Source: Pseudomonas sp. M30-35 (GTDB lineage: Bacteria > Pseudomonadota > Gammaproteobacteria > Pseudomonadales > Pseudomonadaceae). From it: a stretch of DNA of 64,000 bases. The position numbers and the translations under genes were made by a program. This document shows, piece after piece, positions 39,234 to 48,764 of the stretch (position 1 is its first letter; the number at the start of each line of letters is the position of its first letter). The stretch covers positions 4,216,001-4,280,000 of the forward strand of contig NZ_CP020892.1 in NCBI RefSeq assembly GCF_002163625.1, read 5' to 3'. A model generated the notes under the pieces. It worked only from the letters and a program-made list of their open reading frames with translations, did not search any database and was not told where the DNA came from.

Positions 39234-40313
39234 ATGTCTATCGATACGCTTGATCTCAACCAACTCGCACAGTCGATCAAAGACTGGGGCCGAGAACTGG
39301 GCTTCCAGCAGGTCGGTATCAGCGGGCTCGACCTCGGCGAGCACGAAGCACATTTGCAGCGTTGGCTGGAGGCCGGATACCAAGGCGAGATGGATTACAT
39401 GGCGGCCCACGGCAGCAAGCGCTCGCATCCAGAGCAATTGGTGCCCGGTACGCTACGGGTGATTTCACTGCGCATGGATTACCTGCCGGGCGACACGCAA
39501 ATGGTCAAACGTCTAGCCCAACCGGAGAAAGCCTACATCTCCCGTTATGCGCTAGGCCGCGACTATCACAAGCTAATCCGCAAGCGCTTGCAGCATTTAG
39601 CCGAACGCATCCAACAGACGATTGGCCCCTTCGGCTTTCGCGCCTTTGTTGATAGCGCACCGGTACTGGAGAAGGCCATCGCCGAGAAATCCGGCCTCGG
39701 CTGGATTGGCAAAAACACGTTGGTACTCAACCGCAAAGCCGGCAGTTATTTCTTTTTGGGCGAATTGTTTGTCGATATCGACCTGCCTGTAGATGCTCCA
39801 CACGGCAGCGAACATTGCGGACGTTGCACAGCGTGCATGGATATTTGTCCCACCCAGGCATTTGTCGGGCCCTATGTGCTGGATGCACGACGCTGCATTT
39901 CTTATTTGACGATAGAACTCAAGGGCCCAATCCCCGAAGAGTTGCGCGCGCCTATCGGCAACCGCGTATTTGGCTGTGATGACTGTCAGATGGTCTGCCC
40001 TTGGAACCGCTTTGCCAGCCCCACAGAGCAATCGGATTTCAAACCGCGCCACCAACTCGACAACGCCGAGCTGGCGGAGCTGTTTTGCTGGAGCGAAGAA
40101 GAGTTTCTCAGCCGCACCGAGGGTTCGCCTTTGCGTAGAGCGGGTTACGAACGCTGGTTACGCAACTTAGCCGTCGGCCTTGGTAACGCACCCTCGAGCA
40201 TTCCGGTAATCGAAGCACTCAAAGCACGCCGCGATTACCCGTCAGAACTGGTGCGCGAGCATGTTGAGTGGGCCCTCAAACGCCACAGTCAAAGCGCTGC
40301 AATCAAACCTTGA
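39234..40313 (+). CDS. queG: Epoxyqueuosine reductase
   Basis: A 359-residue cobalamin- and iron-sulphur-dependent enzyme for the last step of queuosine synthesis in tRNA. The two 4Fe-4S clusters are in [13 protein letters not shown] and CISYL...[34 protein letters not shown] and [16 protein letters not shown] are also typical. The ATG at 39234 (MSIDTLDLN) is chosen; the frame is open 16 codons further into the divergent promoter region. Its last 11 bases overlap the convergent orn gene. Confidence 0.96.
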   Translation: MSIDTLDLNQLAQSIKDWGRELGFQQVGISGLDLGEHEAHLQRWLEAGYQGEMDYMAAHGSKRSHPEQLVPGTLRVISLRMDYLPGDTQMVKRLAQPEKAYISRYALGRDYHKLIRKRLQHLAERIQQTIGPFGFRAFVDSAPVLEKAIAEKSGLGWIGKNTLVLNRKAGSYFFLGELFVDIDLPVDAPHGSEHCGRCTACMDICPTQAFVGPYVLDARRCISYLTIELKGPIPEELRAPIGNRVFGCDDCQMVCPWNRFASPTEQSDFKPRHQLDNAELAELFCWSEEEFLSRTEGSPLRRAGYERWLRNLAVGLGNAPSSIPVIEALKARRDYPSELVREHVEWALKRHSQSAAIKP

Positions 40314-40845
40314 GGAAATGCTCGCGGTAATACTGAAGCTCGGCGATGGACTCGCGAATATCATCCAGCGCCTGATGCGTACCTTTTTTGACGAAACCTT
40401 CCTTGATTTGCGGCGCCCAGCGATCAGCCAGGATTTTCAAGGTCGAGACATCTAGATAACGGTAATGGAAGTACGCCTCCAGCGTTGGCATGTAGCGATA
40501 CAGGAAACGTCGATCCTGGCCGATGCTGTTACCACAAATCGGCGACTTGCCTTTGGGCACCCACTGTCCAAGGAAAGCAATGGTTTGCGCTTCGGCCTCA
40601 GCCTGACTGATTTTGCTCTCACGCACCCGCTTGGTTAAACCGCTGTCGCCGTGGGTGCGGGTATTCCACTCATCCATACCGGCAAGCGCTTCATCACTCT
40701 GGTGCACGGCGATGACCGGGCCCTCAGCCAAGATATTAAGGTCACTGTCGGTGACAATGGTGGCCATTTCGATGATCACGTCACGCTCAGGATCAAGACC
40801 GGTCATCTCCAGATCGATCCAAATCAGGTTATTTTCACTTTGCAT
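40303..40845 (-). CDS. orn: Oligoribonuclease
   Basis: A 180-residue DEDDh exonuclease degrading di- and short oligoribonucleotides, including pGpG from cyclic-di-GMP breakdown, which Pseudomonas relies on. Motifs: [16 protein letters not shown] (DxE), [16 protein letters not shown] (second Asp) and [15 protein letters not shown] (His and last Asp). The start MQSENNLI at 40845 is chosen. Convergent with queG, overlapping its 3' end by 11 bases. Confidence 0.97.
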   Translation of the reverse strand: MQSENNLIWIDLEMTGLDPERDVIIEMATIVTDSDLNILAEGPVIAVHQSDEALAGMDEWNTRTHGDSGLTKRVRESKISQAEAEAQTIAFLGQWVPKGKSPICGNSIGQDRRFLYRYMPTLEAYFHYRYLDVSTLKILADRWAPQIKEGFVKKGTHQALDDIRESIAELQYYREHFLKV

Positions 40846-40885
40846 GTATCGCTCCTCAGCTGATAACACAAGTTTAGCGAATAAA

Positions 40886-41677
40886 TCAGTTGGGGATACG
40901 CCAAAGCAACAGGCTCGAATCGCGCCAGTCGTTCAATTGCAACTGCTGATCGGCTGGCACACCCGGCACCGCGAAGGTATTGCTCACCAATAATGTGCCG
41001 GGCTGCATCTCCTTACAGGCCTTTTGCCAGAGCTCAGCCATGGGCGCTGGCGACAGGAAGCAGTACACCACATTAAACTCAGCCAGGTCAGTGCGCCAAA
41101 GGCTTTGATAACGAATGCTGCAATTGGCTTGAAATAGCGAGCGCAGCAAGGCCAACAAATAAGATAACGGCGCAGTCTCGACCCCGACAAACTGCCCCTC
41201 TGGAAACTTTCGCGCCAGCGCCAGCAACGACCCAGCAGGACCGCACCCCAAATCAACAAAGCGCAGCGGCGCAACCTGCTGCTCGACGACACCGGCCAAT
41301 AACTGCGTGCCTTGCGCACCCGTCAAATACAAAGGCACGCGCTCACCGAAGCTGTTCCAGTTGAATAACAGCAGAATCAAAAAGGCCAACAGGAATACCC
41401 AAGACGGCAACGGCGCACCAGCGAAGACGAGCAAGGCAGGCGCAAACGCCAGGTTCAACCACCACCAGAAACGCGACAACCCAAGCCAGCGACCCATGCT
41501 TGCAGCCAGCAACCCGTGCAGCAACCCGGCACTCATCCAGTCAAGACGCCAGCCCGCAACCGAGATGCCCAGCAGAACAATCGCCACCAACAATGCCGTT
41601 GCCAGCACTTGAGCAAGCAGCGCCACCAACGCCGGATAGCGCTGAGCCAACTGGCGCAGCCCATCAACCAACCCCAT
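40886..41677 (-). CDS. Membrane-anchored class I SAM methyltransferase-like protein
   Basis: A 263-residue protein with three to four hydrophobic segments in its first 110 residues (about 20-42, 50-60, 68-85, 88-108) followed by a Rossmann methyltransferase core: [20 protein letters not shown] is SAM motif I and [15 protein letters not shown] the acidic loop region. The substrate is unknown; a fused membrane anchor suggests a lipid, quinone or membrane-protein target. The ATG at 41677 has GGGAG upstream; the open frame extends 27 codons without support. It ends 40 bases before orn on the same strand. Confidence 0.75.
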   Translation of the reverse strand: MGLVDGLRQLAQRYPALVALLAQVLATALLVAIVLLGISVAGWRLDWMSAGLLHGLLAASMGRWLGLSRFWWWLNLAFAPALLVFAGAPLPSWVFLLAFLILLLFNWNSFGERVPLYLTGAQGTQLLAGVVEQQVAPLRFVDLGCGPAGSLLALARKFPEGQFVGVETAPLSYLLALLRSLFQANCSIRYQSLWRTDLAEFNVVYCFLSPAPMAELWQKACKEMQPGTLLVSNTFAVPGVPADQQLQLNDWRDSSLLLWRIPN

Positions 41678-41857
41678 CAATCCACTCCCGCCCTTGCAGC
41701 ACCAGAATTTGCTACCACCATGATTCACTGCCTGTCTTTGTCGGCCGATGCGCTGCACAGTTTAGCCGGAGCACGAGCCCTTGCCCGTGCTAGAATTGCC
41801 TGCGAAATAGACGGCTGCAACTCTGCCTCCCTTAAGTAACATACCTTCGGAACCTTC

Positions 41858-42889
41858 ATGGCCAAACGCCAACTCAATCGCCGGCAAAACTGGCGCATCG
41901 AAAAAATCCAGGGCGAGCGTGCTGCCCGCGCCGCCAAGCGCGAATCACAAGCACTGCAAACACTGGAAGGTGGTGATCTTGGCCCAGAACAAACGGGTTT
42001 AGTCATCGCTCACTTTGGTGTCCAAGTCGAAGTTGAAGCGCTCGAAGGGGAAATGGCTGGCCAGGTTTTTCGTTGCCACCTGCGTGCCAACTTGCCGACC
42101 ATGGTCACTGGTGACCGCGTGGTCTGGCGCCCTGGCAATCAAGGGATTGGCGTTATTGTCGCGCAGCTGCCGCGCAACACGGAGCTATGCCGCCCAGACA
42201 CACGCGGCCAACTTAAGCCGGTAGCTGCCAACGTTGACCTGATCGTCATCGTCTTCGCGCCGCTGCCAGAACCACACGCCAACTTGATTGACCGCTACTT
42301 GGTCGCGGCTGAGCACGCGGGCATCCGCCCGCTACTACTGCTCAACAAGGCAGATTTGATTGACGATAAAAACGGCGTCGCTCTCAACGCAATGCTCGCG
42401 GTCTATCGCCAACTCGGTTACCCGTTGCTGGAAGTGTCGGCCCATCACGGTGACGGCATGGAGCAGCTTATGCAGCAGCTTGACGGGCACGTCAGTGTAT
42501 TCGTCGGCCAGTCCGGCGTCGGAAAGTCGTCGCTGGTGAACAGCTTGCTGCCCGAAGTAGACACTCGCGTTGGCCCACTGTCTGAGTTGACCGGCAAAGG
42601 GACTCATACCACGACCACTGCGCGCCTGTTCCATTTCCCGGGTGGTGGCGAATTGATTGACTCACCCGGCATTCGTGAGTTTGGCTTGGTGCATGTCAGT
42701 CGTGACGATGTTGAAGCCGGGTTTATTGAGTTTCATGAACTGCTTGGACACTGCCGCTTTCGCGACTGCAAACACGACCGCGAGCCAGGGTGCGCGCTGC
42801 TCAAAGCCCTTGACGAAGGTCGCATCCAACCGCAACGCATGGCCAGCTATCGGCATATTCTGGCGAGCCTGCCTGAAGACGAATACTAA
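41858..42889 (+). CDS. rsgA: Small ribosomal subunit biogenesis GTPase RsgA
   Basis: A 343-residue circularly permuted GTPase that checks late 30S assembly. An N-terminal OB fold ([14 protein letters not shown]) is followed by G4 LLNKADLI before G1 [18 protein letters not shown] and G3 [12 protein letters not shown], the order that marks the permutation; a C-terminal zinc knuckle is [16 protein letters not shown]. It is divergent from the methyltransferase gene and convergent with motB, 13 bases away. Confidence 0.97.
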   Translation: MAKRQLNRRQNWRIEKIQGERAARAAKRESQALQTLEGGDLGPEQTGLVIAHFGVQVEVEALEGEMAGQVFRCHLRANLPTMVTGDRVVWRPGNQGIGVIVAQLPRNTELCRPDTRGQLKPVAANVDLIVIVFAPLPEPHANLIDRYLVAAEHAGIRPLLLLNKADLIDDKNGVALNAMLAVYRQLGYPLLEVSAHHGDGMEQLMQQLDGHVSVFVGQSGVGKSSLVNSLLPEVDTRVGPLSELTGKGTHTTTTARLFHFPGGGELIDSPGIREFGLVHVSRDDVEAGFIEFHELLGHCRFRDCKHDREPGCALLKALDEGRIQPQRMASYRHILASLPEDEY

Positions 42890-42902
42890 GCCGCTTACAC
42901 CC

Positions 42903-43937
42903 CTAAGGTTCGGGCGTATCGATCTTCAGCGCGCCGTCTTCGAAGATATTCAAGCGCTGCTTGATCTCCTCAGGCGGCAAGATATCCGGCGCAGTAACAT
43001 TTGCTCCTTCAGCTTCTGGCGTGTCTGAAGCTGGAGGAGTGGGCGCGTCTCCAGCCCCCTGCGCACCATCTATCGCACGCTGGGCTCGCTTGGTTAGCAC
43101 GACAATATCAATACGCCGGTTTACCGGGTTTAGCGGATCTTTGCGATCGAACAGTGCGGAAGACGCATAACCCACCACGCGTGCCACTTTATCCGGGTCA
43201 TACCCGCCCTCAACCAATACCCGACGTGCTGCGTTGGCGCGGTTGGCAGACAGCTCCCAGTTACCAAAGCCGCCGCTGCCAGCGAAGGGTTTAGCATCGG
43301 TGTGGCCGCTGACACTGATTTTATTGGGTACCGCGTTGATGGTGTCGGTAAGCGCCAGCAAGATATCCTCGAAATAAGGCTGCAACTGGGCGCTACCGAT
43401 GGCAAACATAGGGCGGTTTTCGGCATCCATGATCTGAATACGCAGACCATCCTGAGTAATTTCAAAGAGAATTTGATCCTTGAAATTACGCAGCTGCGGG
43501 TCTTCATTGACCTTGTTCTGCAGCTCCTGGAGCAACAACTCCAAGCGCTCGCGCTCCATTTGCTCAGCAATACTCTCCGCCTCGTGCGGATCAATCGGGG
43601 ATCCATCAGAAGACGTGTCAGGCTGCACATCCGTTGCACTCTGTGGTGCATCCGGCTGCGCATCAGGATTCAACGTACGATCAGGTGAAGGGGCTGGCGA
43701 ACCGCCCAGATCAATCACATAGGGGCTGGCGCTTTCAGTGAAGCCAATCGGGTCTTGGAAGTAACCGGAGATCAGCTTTTTCTGCTCGGGTGTTGCCGAC
43801 GACATCAGCCACATCACCATGAAAAATGCCATCATCGCGATCGCAAAGTCGGCAAAGGCAATTTTCCACGCGCCGCCATGGCCGCCACCGACGACCTTCT
43901 TGACCCGCTTTACAATGATGGGCTGATTGTTCTCCAT
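42903..43937 (-). CDS. motB: Flagellar motor stator protein MotB
   Basis: A 344-residue stator subunit. After a basic cytoplasmic N-terminus (VKRVKKVVGGGHGG) the single membrane helix AFADFAIAMMAFFMVMWL carries the proton-binding aspartate. A long Pro/Asp-rich periplasmic stretch (about 75-120) precedes the OmpA-like peptidoglycan-binding domain with VSGHTDAKPF and NWELSANRANAARRVL. The C-terminus after the domain is extended and acidic. It follows motA by 10 bases. Confidence 0.96.
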   Translation of the reverse strand: MENNQPIIVKRVKKVVGGGHGGAWKIAFADFAIAMMAFFMVMWLMSSATPEQKKLISGYFQDPIGFTESASPYVIDLGGSPAPSPDRTLNPDAQPDAPQSATDVQPDTSSDGSPIDPHEAESIAEQMERERLELLLQELQNKVNEDPQLRNFKDQILFEITQDGLRIQIMDAENRPMFAIGSAQLQPYFEDILLALTDTINAVPNKISVSGHTDAKPFAGSGGFGNWELSANRANAARRVLVEGGYDPDKVARVVGYASSALFDRKDPLNPVNRRIDIVVLTKRAQRAIDGAQGAGDAPTPPASDTPEAEGANVTAPDILPPEEIKQRLNIFEDGALKIDTPEP

Positions 43938-43947
43938 GATTCAGCCT

Positions 43948-44799
43948 TTAGTTTCCACGCATAGCCTGCTCAAGCTCAATAAAGCTTGGGCGGTGCGCCG
44001 GATACAAGACTTTACGCGCGAACTCAACAGCCAGAGATGGCGGCATGCCGGAGGCAGAAGCAACCAAGCCCGCCTTTATCGCCTCGTAGACATTGACCTC
44101 TTCTTTGGCGTCATGCTCCAGAGAACAGGCCAACGGACCAAAAAAGCCGTACGAAGCCAAAATACCCATAAAGGTCCCGGCCAGCGCGGTACCCACCTTT
44201 TCACCGATTTCGGCGTTATTCGCTTCGGCCAATACTGACATGGTCAGTACGATACCCAATACCGCCGCAATGATACCCATCGCGGGCAAACCATCGGCAA
44301 CCTTCGCCACCGCATGGCTCGGATGCTCAAGCTCTTCCTTGAGGCTAGCGATTTCCATGTCGAACAAGCCTTCCAGCTCATGCGGCGCCATATTGCCGGA
44401 GGACATGATCCGTAGGTAATCACAGATAAATGAGGTCATCCGCTCATCGTTGAGAATCGCCGGATATTTACTGAATATCGGGCTCGCAGCCGGATCCTCG
44501 ACATCTGCCTCAATCGCCATCATGCCTTCACGGCGGCTTTTGTTGAGAATTTCGTAGATGAGCCGCAGCACATCCAAATAATAAGAGTGCTTGAAGCGCG
44601 AACTGAACATCTTCAATGATTTCTTGCACACCACCATAAAGGTGCTGCCTGGGTTTGCCTGGAGGAAAGCCCCCAATGCCGCGCCCCCAATAATCAGCAC
44701 CTCGAATGGGTGTACCAATGCCATTACATGGCCGCCAGACAAGACGAAGCCGCCCAGAACGCTGGCGAACACCACTATGATGCCGATGATTTTTGCCAT
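43948..44799 (-). CDS. motA: Flagellar motor stator protein MotA
   Basis: A 283-residue stator subunit with four membrane helices. Recognisable pieces: IGIIVVFASVLGGFVLSGGH at the start, PFEVLIIGGAALGAFLQANP, and in the second half DGLPAMGIIAAVLGIVLTM and GTFMGILASYGFFGPLA with the proton-path prolines. The cytoplasmic loop between helices 2 and 3 contains the rotor-contact charged residues. No sigma-28-like promoter was evident upstream. Confidence 0.97.
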   Translation of the reverse strand: MAKIIGIIVVFASVLGGFVLSGGHVMALVHPFEVLIIGGAALGAFLQANPGSTFMVVCKKSLKMFSSRFKHSYYLDVLRLIYEILNKSRREGMMAIEADVEDPAASPIFSKYPAILNDERMTSFICDYLRIMSSGNMAPHELEGLFDMEIASLKEELEHPSHAVAKVADGLPAMGIIAAVLGIVLTMSVLAEANNAEIGEKVGTALAGTFMGILASYGFFGPLACSLEHDAKEEVNVYEAIKAGLVASASGMPPSLAVEFARKVLYPAHRPSFIELEQAMRGN

Positions 44800-45075
44800 A
44801 ATTTAAAAACTTATGCGCCTAAAAATAAGGGAATGCCTGAAGAGCTTAGCGAGCGACGGGAGTACAAGGCCAAAAAGTGCAAAAACCGACCGGGGTCGCG
44901 CTCGACTTTAGTGGGTGTAAGTGAGCATTTTGAGCAGCTTTTCAACACAGCGATACCTAGCGCAGCCAATTTCTCAGAGTGTTCCTAGGAATATTTGAAA
45001 CAATCCTTCTCTATATCGGAAGATTTGCGCGAGACTATAGTCAGTTAATAATAAAAGCCAGTTTGGCCCAACCTA
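44800..45075. other. Divergent region between motA and the HDOD gene
   Basis: 276 bases holding the promoters of both genes. The half next to the HDOD gene is AT-rich. No gene, strong hairpin or clear flagellar sigma-factor site was found. Confidence 0.5.
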
Positions 45076-46593
45076 ATGTCAAATCAATTAGCTAGACCTC
45101 GTACTCTTAAAGCATGGCTGACGCTCTTGGATAAGCAGCTATTGCCTGTACAGATTGAAAGTCGACAGAAAGTTCTGGCCGCACTGACTGACAGTCGCCG
45201 CTCACTACGTGAGATAGCTGACTTAATTCAAAATAGCCCAGCATTGGCGATCAGTGTTCTACGCGAAGCCAACGCGTCGCAAAACACCTTGGGTGAGCCT
45301 GCTGAAAGCCTTGAAAACGCACTCAACAGACTCGGCCTACAGCGCACCCAGGCATTACTTGAGCGCTTACCTGCACTGAAGCGCGAAGAAATCCCTTTAG
45401 CATTACGCCAGATCCAACTGATCAGCCAACACGCGTCGCAACAAGCCAACGGGTTGTTCTCTGGCCGTCTGGCCCGGCTATGGCAAGAAATCCACTGGGG
45501 CAGCATGCTATTTCTTGCCCCGGTCTGGGCGTTAGTTTCGAGCTACCCCGATTTGTTGAGTACGTGGGAGCAGCGCGTACTGGTCAATGCAGAGCCTGCG
45601 CAAAAGGTCGAAATCGACATGCTCGGAGTCCCCTTGCTCCAGCTTTGCCTGGCGCTTGCCGAGCGCTGGAAACTCCCCGAATGGATTTGCTACAGCTACC
45701 GACTGCTGCTCAATGACCGACGCTTTCTAGCCAAGGCACTGCTGATTGCCCGCGACAATCAACATCCGTTGCATCAACAACAATGCTTGGATGCCGACCC
45801 CGATTTACAACGCTGGCTAAGCCACCCAGCCAATTGCATTCTTCTGGCAAACGGCCTGGCACTTTCAGCGCACCACTCGTGGGATGGTCAGCACAGCCTG
45901 CGCTGGCAGCAACTCACCGGGCTTTACCTGCAGTTACCGGTTGCTGACTTACAGCAGTCGATTCATCAGCAGGCCGCAATCAGCGCCCGCAAACTGGTTA
46001 CCACGGACCTTTGGCACCCGGCGCAAGCAATGCTTTGGCCTTGGCACGCCAGCCACTTGATATCGCCAGAGCCGCCACCTGCCAATAAAGCTGACGTCCA
46101 AGACTGGCGTCAGCTTTGCAAACAACTCCTCAGCGAGCCCAGTGCGTTTAACAATGTTCTGCAATTAACCGCCTGCGCCAGTCGCACTTTTCAAGCTGGC
46201 GGAATGCAGCGCGTGCTTTTACTGCTGTCAGATCGCACGCAAAGCAAACTGGTCTCACAACATCCCATTGGTCTCAATGAGTCAGCCCTGGGGTTGAGCC
46301 TTGACCCACAACAAAGTCAGGTTCTGCGCACCCTGCTGAGCACTCCCGGACAACTGCGTTTAACCCCTGAAAATATCGCGCAATTTTCAGCACGCTTGTC
46401 GGGCGCAGTTAAAGAGCTATTTCCCAGCGAGCATTTATTGTTCAGGTCATTGGGTACCAATGGCCGAGTGGTGATGATTGCGGTCTGTGATTGCAACGGC
46501 GCAGCGCTGGACGATAATCGCCTGCAAATCTTTGCAAAAACCGCTCAATGCATTGAGCGTGCTCTCAGCAACTTTGCTAATCGCGGACGCTAA
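45076..46593 (+). CDS. HDOD-domain signalling protein
   Basis: A 505-residue soluble protein. The first 270 residues resemble an HDOD domain (IQNSPALAISVLREANASQN and AESLENALNRLGLQRTQALL match its conserved start), a metal-free relative of HD phosphohydrolases found in signalling proteins. The C-terminal 150 residues may be a GAF-like sensor, since ALGLSLDPQQSQVLRTLLST and FRSLGTNGRVVMIAVCD alternate as in such folds; this is tentative. It lies between motA and rhdA as in P. aeruginosa (from memory). The function is unknown; links to motility or cyclic-di-GMP are inference. Confidence 0.7.
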   Translation: MSNQLARPRTLKAWLTLLDKQLLPVQIESRQKVLAALTDSRRSLREIADLIQNSPALAISVLREANASQNTLGEPAESLENALNRLGLQRTQALLERLPALKREEIPLALRQIQLISQHASQQANGLFSGRLARLWQEIHWGSMLFLAPVWALVSSYPDLLSTWEQRVLVNAEPAQKVEIDMLGVPLLQLCLALAERWKLPEWICYSYRLLLNDRRFLAKALLIARDNQHPLHQQQCLDADPDLQRWLSHPANCILLANGLALSAHHSWDGQHSLRWQQLTGLYLQLPVADLQQSIHQQAAISARKLVTTDLWHPAQAMLWPWHASHLISPEPPPANKADVQDWRQLCKQLLSEPSAFNNVLQLTACASRTFQAGGMQRVLLLLSDRTQSKLVSQHPIGLNESALGLSLDPQQSQVLRTLLSTPGQLRLTPENIAQFSARLSGAVKELFPSEHLLFRSLGTNGRVVMIAVCDCNGAALDDNRLQIFAKTAQCIERALSNFANRGR

Positions 46594-46784
46594 GGAGCTT
46601 CCGAGAAAGCCAGCAAACCAAGGCAGTGCAACACTGCCCGGTATGTGAGAGCGACCATTCAAACAAGCATCTTGAGCCTGTTAAATCGCAGCAAAACGGC
46701 CGTAATAATCTCTCGCAGAGTCACTCGAAGGTTATCCAGCCTTTCCGTTACAATGTCGGTCATATCCGACTACTGAGGTCCGGC

Positions 46785-47600
46785 ATGTCCGCCTTCGCTG
46801 AACTCCCACTGGTTATTGAGCCTGCTGAACTGGCCAGCCGCCTTGACGCGCCTGAACTGATACTGGTCGACCTCACTGGCGCAGGACGCTATGCATCCGG
46901 GCATATTCCAGGCGCGTACTTTGTCGACCCAAAGCGCACGCAACTGGGCCAACCTCCTGCTCCCGGCCTGTTGCCGAAGCGTGAAGACTTAGAGCAAGTC
47001 TTCACTGAGCTTGGCCACAACCCTGACGCCGTTTATGTGGTGTACGACGATGAAGGCGGCGGCTGGGCCGGGCGCTTTATTTGGTTGCTGGATGTCATCG
47101 GGCACAGCAATTATCACTACCTGGACGGCGGCCTGCTCGCTTGGCTCGGCGAAAACCGAGAAACCAGCACTGCGCAACCCGAGCTACATCATCACGCGGT
47201 CAAGCTAACCTTGAGTGACGCCCCCACCGCCAGCCGTGAATACCTGCAAAGCCGTCTTGGCGCTAGCGACCTTGCAATTTGGGACGCACGTGGCCCTGGC
47301 GAATACAGCGGCGAAAAAGTGCTAGCAGCCAAAGGAGGGCATATTCCTGGAGCTATTAACTTCGAATGGACCGCTGGCATGGACCCCGCGCGCTCACTGC
47401 GGATCCGTCAGGATATGGCCGAGGTCTTGCAAATGCTCGGTATCACACCTGACAAGGAAATCATCACTCATTGCCAAACGCATCACCGCTCAGGCTTTAC
47501 CTACCTTGCAGCAAAAGCGCTTGGTTATCCCAACGTTAAAGCCTATGCCGGCTCGTGGGGCGAATGGGGCAACCACCCAGATACCCCTGTAGAATATTGA
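46785..47600 (+). CDS. rhdA: Thiosulfate sulfurtransferase (rhodanese) RhdA
   Basis: A 271-residue two-domain rhodanese transferring sulphane sulphur. The catalytic Cys230 lies in ITHCQTHHRSGF, the CQTHHR loop characteristic of Azotobacter/Pseudomonas RhdA. The N-terminal inactive domain has LVDLTGAGRYASGHIPGA. The ATG at 46785 (MSAFAELPL) gives the family length; the frame is open 53 codons upstream without support. It precedes psd by 87 bases. Confidence 0.95.
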   Translation: MSAFAELPLVIEPAELASRLDAPELILVDLTGAGRYASGHIPGAYFVDPKRTQLGQPPAPGLLPKREDLEQVFTELGHNPDAVYVVYDDEGGGWAGRFIWLLDVIGHSNYHYLDGGLLAWLGENRETSTAQPELHHHAVKLTLSDAPTASREYLQSRLGASDLAIWDARGPGEYSGEKVLAAKGGHIPGAINFEWTAGMDPARSLRIRQDMAEVLQMLGITPDKEIITHCQTHHRSGFTYLAAKALGYPNVKAYAGSWGEWGNHPDTPVEY

Positions 47601-47687
47601 GCTATCGGTAATACGCGCATCAGTATGTGCAGTGTTTGCAGCATCGCGGCAGCACTGCACAATCAAGTAAGACTCTAAGGAATCACA

Positions 47688-48560
47688 ATGAAACAACGCT
47701 TGTTCATCATCAGCCAATATTTGCTGCCACATCATTTGTTATCGCGCTTGATTGGCTGCGCTGCTGAGTGCCGTGCTGCGTGGTTCAAAAACCGCCTGAT
47801 CAACTGGTTCATCAAGCAATACAACGTCAACATGAGCGAGGCTCAGGTCGAAGACCCGACAGCTTTCGAGCATTTCAACGCATTCTTCACCCGCGCCCTC
47901 AAAGATGACGCACGTCCACTCGATACCAGCACGGATGCAGTACTCTGCCCAGCAGACGGCACCATCAGTCAACTCGGCAAAATTGAGCATGGCCGGGTAT
48001 TCCAAGCCAAGGGACACAGCTTTAGCGTGGTCGAACTGCTTGGCGGTAATACCCAGCTAGCCAGCCCGTTCATGGGCGGCGAATTCGCAACCGTTTACCT
48101 ATCACCGAAAGACTATCACCGCGTACACATGCCGCTGGCAGGCACGCTCAAACAGATGGTTTATGTCCCAGGCCGCCTGTTTTCGGTAAACCAGACCACA
48201 GCAGAAAATGTGCCTGAGTTGTTCGCCCGTAACGAACGAGTAGTTTGCCTGTTTGATACCGAGCGCGGCCCGATGGCAGTGGTATTGGTTGGCGCGATGA
48301 TTGTTGCCTCGGTCGAAACCGTTTGGGCAGGTTTGGTCACACCACCCAAACGCGAGCTGAAAACAGTTAGCTACGATGAAACAGCACGTGCGCCAATCTC
48401 TCTGGAGAAAGGTGCAGAAATGGGTCGTTTTAAACTGGGCTCGACGGCCATTGTGCTATTCGGACCTGAACAGGTTAAATGGAGCGAAGAGTTGACGGCT
48501 TGCAGCAGTGTGCAAATGGGTCAACTGATGGGTAGCAAAGCACTCAAGGCTGGCGCATAA
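47688..48560 (+). CDS. psd: Phosphatidylserine decarboxylase proenzyme
   Basis: A 290-residue membrane-associated enzyme making phosphatidylethanolamine. It has VLCPADGTISQLGKIE, YLSPKDYHRVHMPLAG with the catalytic histidine, and the self-cleavage motif in RFKLGSTAIVLF near the end, where cleavage between Gly and Ser makes the pyruvoyl group. The upstream CTAAGGAATC is a good ribosome binding site. A hairpin follows about 37 bases after the stop. Confidence 0.97.
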   Translation: MKQRLFIISQYLLPHHLLSRLIGCAAECRAAWFKNRLINWFIKQYNVNMSEAQVEDPTAFEHFNAFFTRALKDDARPLDTSTDAVLCPADGTISQLGKIEHGRVFQAKGHSFSVVELLGGNTQLASPFMGGEFATVYLSPKDYHRVHMPLAGTLKQMVYVPGRLFSVNQTTAENVPELFARNERVVCLFDTERGPMAVVLVGAMIVASVETVWAGLVTPPKRELKTVSYDETARAPISLEKGAEMGRFKLGSTAIVLFGPEQVKWSEELTACSSVQMGQLMGSKALKAGA

Positions 48561-48596
48561 ACGCCGCGGCTCAATGAATAGTGTACAGTTGTAAAA

Positions 48597-48620
48597 CGCT
48601 CGGTCAGGGAATACCGAGCG
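48597..48620. terminator. Hairpin downstream of psd
   Basis: Perfect stem CGCTCGGT/ACCGAGCG with an eight-base loop, 37 bases after the psd stop. No T run follows, so termination is uncertain. Confidence 0.45.
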
Positions 48621-48764
48621 CGCACGAGTCATACAGGACTATGCTTAGGGCTGTGCTAATAGCGTTGCGCCGCAACAATATACAACTCGTTTTTTATCCC
48701 GTGTCACGCAAGGACGCTGCTAGGGTTTCTAGTATGATCACTTGATTGTTGGCTTCTTGCTGGC

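Noticed and set aside
44800..45075. Sigma-28 flagellar promoter for motA
   Set aside because: Searched for TAAA and GCCGATAA-like boxes on the minus strand and found no acceptable pair.
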